A stretch of 64,000 bases of DNA from Apostichopus japonicus. Taxonomy: Eukaryota > Echinodermata > Holothuroidea > Aspidochirotida > Stichopodidae. A program made the position numbers and the translations under genes. The stretch covers positions 30,454,054-30,518,053 of the forward strand of contig NC_092562.1 in the NCBI RefSeq assembly GCF_037975245.1, read 5' to 3'. The notes under the pieces were generated by a model. The model made no database searches and had not been told where the DNA came from. It worked only from the letters and a program-made list of their open reading frames with translations. Positions 1 to 11,100 of this stretch are shown piece after piece. Positions within the stretch are counted from its first letter, which is position 1. Each line of letters starts with the position of its first letter.

Positions 1-600
1 ACCCTATATTTACTGTGGTTAATCATGGCACAATTGTAGGAATTTCACCTATGTAGTTTATGTACCATATAACCTTACCCTACTTTTACTCCAGTAATAT
101 CATGGTAAAACTATGTTAATTTTACCATAGTAAATCTACCACACTTTTACCCTACTTTTACCGCGGTAATATAATGGTAAAACTGCGGTTAATTTACCGT
201 AGTAAATGTACCACACTTTTACCCTACTTTTACCGTGGTAATACCATGGTAAAACTGTGGTAAATTTACCGTAGTAAATGTACCGCACTTTTACCGCGGT
301 AATACCATGGTAAAACTGCGGTAAATCTACCGCGGCAAATGTACCGCACTTTTACCCTACTTATACCACGGTAATATCATGGTAAAACTGCGGTAAATTT
401 ACCGCGGTAAATGTACCACAGTTTTACCCTACTTATACTGCGGTAATACCATGGTAAAACCGGTAAATTTACCGCGGTAAACTTTTACCATACTTTTACC
501 GCGGTAATACCACGGTAAAACTGCGGTAAATGTACCGCGGTTGATTTTACCACAATTTTACCCTATTTACCACACATTTACCATAGTTTACCGCAGTAAA
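1..600. repeat. Tandem repeat of palindromic TTACCGCGGTAAA units
   Basis: Imperfect units of about 60-65 bp with recurring TTACCGCGGTAAA, ACCATGGTAAAACTG and TTTTACCCTACTTTTACC. Much of each unit is self-complementary, so single strands could fold. The array runs off the left window edge. No coding potential was seen. Confidence 0.85.
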
Positions 601-718
601 ATTAGGGTACATTTTTTGCTGGGACTGGATCAGGGTTGCCAGTTTTTCTGTAGCTCAATCATTCAAATGAAATGACCAACCAGGTGGCAAATGTCAACAA
701 CAAATTTAACCATTATAG

Positions 719-1770
719 TCAAGTGGGGTAAAAAAAAAACAATTTACCTAAAGTTTGCTCTAAAAATTGATGAGTTAGAGCTATTGTTTCGGTTCCAATG
801 TTCAAGTGTGTGGAGTGGGATTTTCTTAAAGAGAATCTAACAAAAATAACTTTTTTGTAAATGGAAAGTCGTTTTTTGCGAAAAATGTTGTTTTTTTTTA
901 CCCCCAAAAATTTGCTTAATTCGGGGTTAAAAAAAAACAATGCCGGGGTAAAAAAAAACAATGCTAGAAAACAGCTATTTTCTTCATGAATGTATCTTAA
1001 AATCATGTTTGCATATAATTACATCTAAGTATGAGCTACTACCTTTACATGAAAAAGGAAAAAAATTGTGAAATTTTCTTAATTCGTAATTATGGATGGC
1101 TCGTGTCATATGTCATGCTCAGCCATATTCATACTGTACAGTGTGTATATGATGCTACACAAATGTGGTGTAATATAGTAGACACAGCCAATTTCAGTTA
1201 CTTCTGCCCAATTATTTAACATTTTTGACACATGATAGACATGAAAACTATTTGCCTAACCTCTAAAATCAACATTATGGAAAAATTTATCCATTCGGGC
1301 AAAATAGGGAATACATTGGAGCCGGAAAGTACTTGTTTTTTTACCCCATTCGCATAATTTTTTGGGGGTAAAAAAAAACAAGGCCCCCCCATGAAGCGTG
1401 AATGAAGTTGGAGTAATTCTACCATGGGGGGAGTGTAATATCACTAACTGCTATGCTGTAACTGCTGGAATAATCTCCACATCATATAAGCTGGGTATGC
1501 AGGAGAAAGTTTCGGATATGTGGTACAAACTTCAAATTTTGCTATTTTAGCATTTGCTTGATTCGATGAAGCGGTGATTGGCAGCGAAGTGACATAGAAT
1601 TCCAGAAATTATATAATAATAAACTAGACATATAGGACTATCACCCAAAATAAATTGGAACTTTGGCTAAATATTCCCCTTCTATAAAAAGGGGTTGTTT
1701 TTTTTTACCCCAACTACCCCCTTGTTTTTTTTTACCCCAACTACCCCCTTGTTTTTTTTTTACCCCAACT
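719..1770. repeat. Cluster of dispersed GTTTTTTTTTACCCC motifs
   Basis: About nine copies of an A8-10/CCCC box (GGGGTAAAAAAAAAC or its complement) in both orientations, near 724, 888, 922, 944, 1333, 1363, 1694, 1722 and 1750. The sequence between them is ordinary intron-like DNA without supported exons. Confidence 0.7.
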
Positions 1771-1992
1771 GACTATATTTTATTATATTTGAACACTGAA
1801 TATGGCAAGGAATTGTGTGGGTCTGCAATGCTATGCAATTGGGATCTATTAGATGAGCTTTAGGAAGTGGTACATGGTCAAAAAACATTTCCAATGTGGC
1901 TGCCTGTGTGAAATCTTGAGTCAAACTGAACTATATGAAATTGGTGAAATCTTTGTTCTTTGGGGATATTTCAAATTTTCAGCAACTTTCTC

Positions 1993-2130
1993 TCAACTTG
2001 AAGGCCATTTAAATAAATACCAAATTTGTGTGTGGCGAGCCCTTTCATTTCCTCCAGTCATTGAAATTTGGAAAGTAACAATTTCTTCATGTTTGCATTT
2101 AAAATGCCAAACTGGCAGTGCTGTTCTGAA
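1993..2130 (-). CDS. Probable RPTP exon: D2 region before and including WP
   Basis: Open minus frame encoding [18 protein letters not shown] and then [15 protein letters not shown]. Spacing and residues fit the PTP stretch from the VTF strand to the WP loop (R..T.Q.WY...WP). A stop follows two codons after WP in this frame, so either an intron begins there (a weak GTTGAG) or D2 is broken. Exact ends were not resolved. No D2 P-loop was found below this point. Confidence 0.5.
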   Translation of the reverse strand, partial: FRTALPVWHFKCKHEEIVTFQISMTGGNERARHTQIWYLFKWPSS

Positions 2131-5100
2131 TAAGGGTAAGGAATATCTATAGATAAATATCTCTCTATTTAGAGAAATAATGCAGCTTTGCAGAACAGAG
2201 ACTTCTGTAGATTTGTTGTTTCTTATCTGTGGAAGACTTTGCACTTTGAATGGTTGAATAGTAAAATGAGAAACTTCTTTGCTCATCATAGCTGCACTGA
2301 TCATTATCATCATGATTGTCGTTCTTCTTCTTCTTATTTTTATTTTAGAAAGTGGTCAGATGCTGACATACACTCTAGTACAGTACATCAGATAGGTACA
2401 CATTGAGAAACATTGAGTGGCCAGTAGCAGGACTTTATGGATGTGACAGTTATACACCTAACCTTTAGTTCTCTGAACACTCACGGAAAAGAGGAAAAGA
2501 GATGGTTTGGTATACACCAATGTTCATCCATGATCATCACATAGGTAGGTTTCAAATGAGCTTTCATTAGCATTAAAGTAAACTAACCACTGGCCCTACA
2601 ATGCCTAACTCCAAAAAAAAAAGATTCCACTTTTACCTTATCATGCAACTCATTGAGCATGATGATAACATTGCACTCATGGTCCCAAACAAGGTTCCAA
2701 AAGTCCAGAATAGTATTCTTCAGAGGCATCTGAGTAGCTACGAAAAAGTCCAACTTCTTGTAACCCTGGAGATTGAAAGATAACCTCCTTACGTTTTTAT
2801 GTCAGAGTTAAGTGCTTTTATGCTGGCAAACTTAACAAGATGTCATATATGTACAGTAAATTAATGTAGATCTATAACTAGTGAAGTTACCGAGAAAGTG
2901 TACAGTAGGTATGCTACCCTAAAGTAGCTCAGTACAAAGGTATACAAATACAAATACTGATAACCACTACAGGAAAGGCAACTAGGTGATGGAATTTCAA
3001 AAATTTTGATAACATTACATTGTTGCCTGGATTTGTATACATTATGACTATTGATAACCACTGCAGGTAGGTAGGAATGTGAACGAATCCAAATAAAACT
3101 ATTGAAGACCACTACTGGAAATGTAACTGTAATGTAATAACTGATGACCACAACAGGAAAGGAATTAAAGAAGGTGAAGGAACTCAAATACAACATGACC
3201 ACTACAGGAAAGATGACTATGGGAAGGAATATCACAAATTTGATAAGATTACATTGTTGCCTGGAGATTTATACAATATGACTGTGACCACGGTAGGTAG
3301 GTAGGAATGTGAAAAAAATCCAAATATAACTATTGAAGACCACTACTGGAAAGGTATAAAACAAGAAGAAGGAAATCAAATACCACTACTGATGTCCACT
3401 ACAGGAATGGTCACGAATTGAGGGAATTCAAATGCAGCTACTGATGACCACTACAGGAAAAATAGCAGGGTGAAGGAATTCAGATACAACTAATGATGAC
3501 CACTACAAGAATGGTAGCAAGGTGAAGGATTCCAATGCAACTACTGATGTCCACTACTGGAAAGGTAACAAGGTGAAGGAGTTCAAATACAACTATTGAT
3601 GTCCACTGCAGGAAAGGTAACAAGGTCAAAGCATTCAACAAGGTCAAAGCATTCACAGGAAAGGTACAAGGTGATGGAACTAAATACAAATACTGATGAC
3701 CACTACAAGACAAATACTGATGACCACTACAAGACAGGTAACAAAGTGAAGGAGTTCAAATACAACTATTGATATCCACTGCAGGAAAGGTAACAAGGTG
3801 AAAGAACTGAAATGCAACTACTGATGAACACTACAGGAAAGGTAACAAGGTGAAAGAACTGAAATGCAACTACTGATGAACACTACAGGAAAGGTAACAA
3901 AGTGAAGGATTTCAAATACAACTATTGATGTCCACTGCAGGAAAGGTAACGAGGTGAAAGAACTGAAATGCAACTACTGATGAACACTACAGGAAAGGTA
4001 ACAAAGTGAAGGATTTCAAATACAACTATTGATGTCCACTGCAGGAAAGGTAACGAGGTGAAAGAACTGAAATGCAACTATTGATGTCCACTGCAGGAAA
4101 GGTAACGAGGTGAAAGAACTGAAATGCAACTACTGATGAACACAACAGGAAAGGTAACAAGGTGAAAGAACTGAAATGCAACTGCTGATGAACACTACAG
4201 GAAAGGTAACAAAGTGAAGGATTTCAAATACAACTGCTGATGTCCACTGCAGGAAAGGTAACAAGGTGAAAGAGTTAAAATACAACTATTGCTGTACACT
4301 GCAGGAAAGGTAACAAGGTGAAAGAACTGAAATGCAACTACTGATGAACACAACAGGAAAGGTAACACAGTGAAGGATTTCAAATACAACTATCAATGAA
4401 ATGATTTAAAAAAAATAGTTAGACAGTCCATTTGATCATATGAGGTCCACCATATACCGGTGCTGTGGCCGCGTGGAAAAAGCGGTGGAATTTGAAGCAA
4501 TGAGGCTTAGCAATCAGAAGTTTCAGACTTGATACCTGCCAGGTCATAGTAAGGAATTCTTTTCATCCAAGAACAATCTAAGGTTTTCCCATCTGAAATG
4601 ACTTTCTAAATTGAAAAGGATCCAAATTTGAATTAAAAATTTTGAATTGGAAGCCACCCGACTTGTAAGTTGTAATTCATCAGCCCTTGAGCCGTTCTCC
4701 CACATTTGTGGTGGTTTCAAATAAGCTTTGAAAAAATAATTGCTGATTATTTATATTATTATATCTTATGCACACAAATTACAATTCATGACATACTGCA
4801 TCTGAAACCTTTGAGAATACAATAAGCCTGCTCAACGTGTTAATGATGAAACTTTTCTGTGGCATATGTCATTATTCCATGTTTATTTAATGAAATGTTT
4901 ACTGCAAAACTTAAACCAATTAAGTGACCAGTTACAACCTAAAGTATTAACACTTACACTACCTGCACATCTACACAAAACTTGCAGTAAACAGTAGGCC
5001 TATAGTAGGTATAGAGATACCCACACAATCATTGCCTGCTGAACTTTAATGCACCATGGCAAACATTTGTCAAAGCTGCTACTAAACTATAACCTAAGCT

Positions 5101-8100
5101 AGCCAACTTATTTAATTCCATTCAATAAAATTGTATTCCTAGTGAAACTTTCCAATAACTTACTATATATTGTCAATGTACTTTTCAGAACCTTAATGCT
5201 TCTGTTTTCAAAGGGTAATGTTTTATATTGTACAAGCAACCAAAAACTGAAAAGGTTTTCTCACTCCATTACCAAAGAAAATGAAGATACTCACATCCAT
5301 CAATGAAGCATTGATGTAACGACTGTTCCTCTCTCCAACAGGCGTCTTCAAAACTGGTGTGTGTGCTTCAACTTGTAACATATGAGAGATCATGAACAGG
5401 AATCAATAACTTTTGAATACTTTTAAGAAATTAAACTAAAAGCATCAAGATCTCATTAAGTAGTTTCAGAGTGTTGGACAGTCAGGTGGTGGGATTATAG
5501 CAATTTAATAAAATGTATCACTAATCATTGTGAAAAGAATTTTTTTTCAAATTTAATCAAATTTCTGGGGCATATATTATGGAATAAAATAAGGTAGCTT
5601 GATATATTTTCTAATCAGAATTGTAACGTCAGATTGAAGCAAATTAAATTCAATAACAGCTTAAAATACTATTTCATAGAGAATTATGAAGTAGACTGGA
5701 TTGGATTTGCATATTTTAATTCTGTAGCTCAATATAGGAAACTATCCCCACGTGAGTAATGGAGCTACTTACGAGGGAACAACTTACCTTCTGGACAAAT
5801 TACTTATGCATTTACTTGTACCATCGGCGCTCAATTCCCCCCAAAAAATAACACCAACTATACTGTAGCCTGCCAAGGTCAGCTGGTCTAGCCACTTCCA
5901 TCTGGCCAGATCAAATGCCTTGGCCTAGCTGGTCTTTCAATACCACCCCAAAATCCCGGCATGTGGGGAGGATGGGCAGGATCCAGAGGGTAAGTTGTTC
6001 CCTCTTAAGTAGTCCCAGTAATCCAATGGGAATGACTTATGTTCTGGACAATTACTTCTGCAGCTTCCCACTGAAACCAGTGGCGGCAGCTGGGGAACTC
6101 ACCTAAAACTAACTGGAGACTAAACGATGCCAAATCAACTGGAACCTTCTGAAAAACTGCAGTTAGCCCACAATGTAGTCATTGGCTCGCCCTGGGTTCT
6201 GGGTCTGAGCAGACGAATGAGACCACCCAGAGGGACCACGGAGAAAGGCTCAGGAAATACGTGCTTCCTGGTGCAGGACGTCTCGTAAATTAGAGGAGAT
6301 GGAAGTGTTAGAGGACTTCCAGGCAGCTGCCTGTAAGATCTCATCCAGCCTTTATAGAGCGCCATGGACGTAGACATTACCCTCACATCATGCACGGGCA
6401 GGGCGACGGAGTCCCCAGCACCAACCTTGCGATAATCTTGGTGATCCAGTGTGAGATCAAGATCGTGAAGAGTATGGCTTGCACGAAATTACAATGATTG
6501 ATGTACATGAATCCCACCAAGGCTGCATCCAGTACCACTTCAAAGCCGACTGGGCACCATACGTTATCCTCTGCAATGGAGGAGAATGTATCAATAGAAG
6601 CTGAGAAGAGAGGCACCGGTAAGAAGTGCAGAACCTGGGTCGTCGACAGGAAGGATGGGTCCGAGACCAGAGGCACCCTATTCGGTTCAAATATCATGTG
6701 TCCTGGCATCACCGACAACGCATGGAGGGCGCTCTGACGTCGAGTCGATGCTGCTGTGAGAAAAGCCTTCTTCATAGACAACTCAAATGGAGGACAAGAA
6801 GACATGGCTCAAAAGTGGGAGAAGCCAGGTGGTCAATGATGGGACCAGGGACATAAGCTCTGGCCGCTTAATGCCATGGCATGGACCAGGAGATCCAGCC
6901 CTGGCAACTCTTTGAGGATAACACAAATAGCGGTCGGATAACCCCTAGGGGTATTGACCTGCTTCCCCTCCTCAAACATAGCTATTAAAAAGTCTACCAC
7001 ATCCCCAATAGCTAGTATTCGGAGGAACCTGGCCATGGACACACCATTTTTGGTACACTCAGAGTCTCAAATTGTATGGGCAAAAAGTGGAATGTTGCCT
7101 GCAGTGGGATGCCAACAAAGTAGTATCCTCCGAAAGGAGGGCCTGACATCTTCCATGCAACCACTGGCCCTCTCTCCATAATATGCAGAGTGGGCGGAGC
7201 TTGAGTCTGCTTGCAGGCTTAGAGCGCTTCCACAGTCAGCAGTGGTTGCTACCATTCTTTTGTTTGGATCACAACAGGCTTTGATGATTTAGGCTTTTGG
7301 TTATCGAATGAGTAGTAGCGGCACGTTGAACCAGCCTTAAAAAGAATCCCACCAATCTGAATAGTACTTTAATGTACCATATGGGTGGAACCATTCAGAA
7401 TGGAATAGGCTAGGCAAAGATGGATCAATGTCATAGTTACATGAGAAATCTTGGCCTAGCCTAGGCTTCAGAATCCTACATCCTTGCAACTACCGTTACC
7501 TCTATGCATTGAACCCCATGCCACAGGTTTATAAAAAAAAAAAAAATTCCACACTTTTCATTTTAAATTAATATATTGCAAATTAGTAACAAAAATTACC
7601 AATACAGAGAACACCATCACTATTGTTTTGCTTAAGCAGACAGAGTCGACCATGAGATTAAACTAGGTACAGCTTACCTTGCAAGTACTCATTGACTTTT
7701 TTTCGGGTTAAAATGTTACTTTTGCAGTACAAATGAATACTGATAGCATATAATAGGCTACCGTATATAGCTGTGCACAAAACATGATAAAGCCAGAATC
7801 TTGTTTTCGGAATGATCTCAGTCCCGTGCAGTGTTATGAACTCAGTCCATCTTTCTTGTTTTTATAAAGCGTGTGACTGGTTATAAATACTATGGGCTAA
7901 CTGTACAGTACTGAATATGTGAGTTATAGGACCCCCCGTCCATGCCTGTTGTATGCTTCGTTTGTTATCAAGCTTTATGGGGTTCGTTCTATTAGCAAGC
8001 TGCCAGAGAGACACAAAAAAAAGCACTGCTCTCTAGAACAGTTTTGATAGAATAAACTATTCTTTACAAATACAGTTACTATCAAAATAATCATACTGTA

Positions 8101-11100
8101 AACTGTTGATGAAGTTATTTGAAGCCTAAACTTAAGTTTTCATTCAAGTTGAATACACCCCCCCCCCCTCCTGATTTTGCTCGACCAGTGATATTATATT
8201 TGTATAAAGAAAATCATTTCCAGGCCTTTGTGGGAGAAGTGAAATCGGCAATAATGCCTGATTATTTCAAAGATTTAAAAAACATTTACAAAACTAACTC
8301 ACTCAAGAATAAAAAGTATGGTGTAATGGTAGATAAAACCAGAATGAAAAAATAGTGTACAGCCTGGAGTGTACAGCCTGGTTAACGCCGGCGTCTCCCA
8401 GTCATGAGATCCCGGTTCGAATCCCCGCCGACAGCAATGTGTGTCGTCTGGCAAGGGTGTTGTTCAATAACAACTTCCCGACATGGACGTTAAATGGATG
8501 TGTGCCAAGAGATTGGCTTCGGTCAGCTTGCGAGTCTACAAGCCTCCATGGCTTCTTTCGCGAGTTCCTGCTTGCGGGAAGATCACATATACATACATAC
8601 ATACAAAAATGCATTGTGGTTTTGATGATGTAACATTCAGCTATTTTCTGCATGCATCAATAAATTCACAATGACACAAGCTGTCCTGAAATGACCATTG
8701 ACCACAACAACAAGCTTGTTGTACTTAATGTGATAGATACATCTACATACTAAATATGACATCAGTCCTACTTGAAATATTGTGTCAAAAATGGTTTCAC
8801 AATCTGACCGATGGTGAATTCAAACAACTATTGACCTCCACCCACAACATTAAGGCTTCGTGTACTCAATGTGGTACAAAAACATACCAAATATGCGATC
8901 TGTCCAAGCTTCCCTTAAACCAAATATTGAAGTGTTTTAAAAGGATTGTCTGGTGGCCCAAAGAAGTAGAGTAGAAGTAGAAAATCGTCAAAGACTCTGA
9001 AGAGTCCGTGGGCGCTGTCTCAAAGCGATGCGAGATGACCGGCGAAGTGGAGCTGGTTGGTGACCACGTATCCGCAGATGAATCCCAGAAAGAGCCTGCT
9101 GTTTTGCTTCCTCCATGGTGAGACCGGTTGAGGCTCTGATGTTATCACACCAGGTCATCCGAGGCCCCCCACGACTACTCACTGTGCCCAGAACGGCACC
9201 TGACAAGAGGTCCCACTGGAGACCCTGTTGACGGGCGATGTGGCTGAACCAGTCCATTTTTCTCTGCACAATAGTGTCATAGGTGAATAGCCATCTACCG
9301 TCTATCATTCGCATAAGTGACTCGTTGGTAACTTGGTCGCTCCAATTGACACCTAGCAGCCATCTCCAGACGGTACGACCAAAAGCATCCAGTTTGGCTG
9401 CATCCGAATTCTTAATCGACCATGTAGTAGAGCCATAGGTCAACCTAGACATTACTAGGGCTCTGATGACCAGAAGCTTAGTCGCAACGGAAAGGTTTGG
9501 GTTTCGGAGGTACTTGCACTCGCGGAGTGTAGTCTTGGCTATGCCGATCCGCTTGCTGATTTCTGGAGTGTCATCAGTGTTGTGGGTGATGGTGGAGCCG
9601 AGGTACATGAATGAGTTAACGTTGGGGATAATGGAGGCCTCTAGGTGGATGGTATCGGTAAAGTTCGGGTCCGTCTTGATGATAAGGTGAGTTGTTTTTC
9701 CTGGGTGTATCACAAGCTGATAGGGCTTGGAAACGTTCGCTAAGATGTTGAGAGCCGTTTCTGCTTCCGCAGCGGATAGCGCAAACAGGACAAGATCATC
9801 GGCGTATCTCAGTTCCTTCACTGTGCGGTCTTCTATGGTAGCACCAGGCAAACCAGCGGTCCTTGCATGCCATTCCCTCATAAGGCATTCAGTGTAGAGA
9901 GAGAAGAGGATTGGAGAAAGTGGGCAGCCCTGTCTACAACCGACAGGCGTGTTGAAAGCATCTGTTGTCTCATTTTTCCATTGTAAGACGCCGCCAGCAT
10001 CGTGATAAATTCTCTCTGTGAGTCTAATGACATCTCTGTCCACCCCCATCTGTTCCAGCTTCTCCATTAGGAGGGCATGATTCACACTGTCAAAAGCTTT
10101 CTTGTAATCCACGAAAATGAGATGGAGTGGGGTGTGGGCTCTGTAGTAGGCAGAAGTGATAGTCTTAAGAGATAGCATCTGTGGTTGACTTCCTGGAGCG
10201 GAAGCCGAACTGCACCTCACTTACATCGTCGAGATTAGTCTGAAGACGTGACTGCATGATATTGAGCACCACTTTGCTGGCATGACTTATGAGAGCCAAT
10301 GTGCGATAGTTTTCACAAACCTCTCTGTTGTTCTTCTTATGGAGGGCAATGTAAGTGGAAGATGTCATCGATGAAGGCCAGATGCCTGTAGACCAGATAC
10401 ACTGCACAGCCTTGTGCATGGTGCTGAGAATGGTGGTATCAGTTGCAGCAGTCTTGATGCAATCAGCCAGAACGTCGTCTGGGCCAGCAGCTTTGTTGTT
10501 CTTGGGGACCTTGATGGCTTTCTCAACCTCTGCCAGTGTTGGGAGAACATCATCAGGAACATATGAGGTTGCATATTGTATACCACCACACTGCAGTTCT
10601 GACTGGAAAAGGATGGTTGCGTATTTGTGCCAACCACTGACCTATTCGGTAACACTCTCCAGGGGGCTGCCGTTTGCATCCTTAATGTTCACATTTGGAG
10701 CATTGGTCTTGCCAGTCAGCAGTTTCGTTGTTCTGAATAGCGTGGCTGTGTCATTGTTATGGTAGGCAGCCTCAATGGTGGAAACTTGTTCCAGGACCCA
10801 CGTTACCATGTCTTTCTCGCACTTGTGCTTCACCAGATTTCGGAGAAGTTTCTGCTCAGTGGTGTTCCTGGCAGCATTCTTTCCTCTGATCAGCTCGATG
10901 GTATCAGGCCGAAGATATGGTTTGTTAACACAAGCTCTCTGAGTACCACATGTGTCAGTTGCTCGATCATGGATGATGGCAGCTATGCTGTCTAGAGGTG
11001 GGTCGACAGTGTTAGCTATAGCTTCTTTCACACTGTTGCAGAATTTTTGAGCTACTGCTGCGTCGGTCAGCCTGTGGATGTTTACAGAATGTCTACGTCT

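Noticed and set aside
1853-2406. Plus-strand open frames as genes
   Set aside because: Antisense to the probable D2 exon, with no recognisable domain.
8404-8480. Functional tRNA gene at 8355-8430
   Set aside because: Only the B box is intact, the acceptor and anticodon stems do not close, and a SINE body and tail follow.
10355-10765. 136-residue plus-strand frame
   Set aside because: Shadow of the LINE coding strand.
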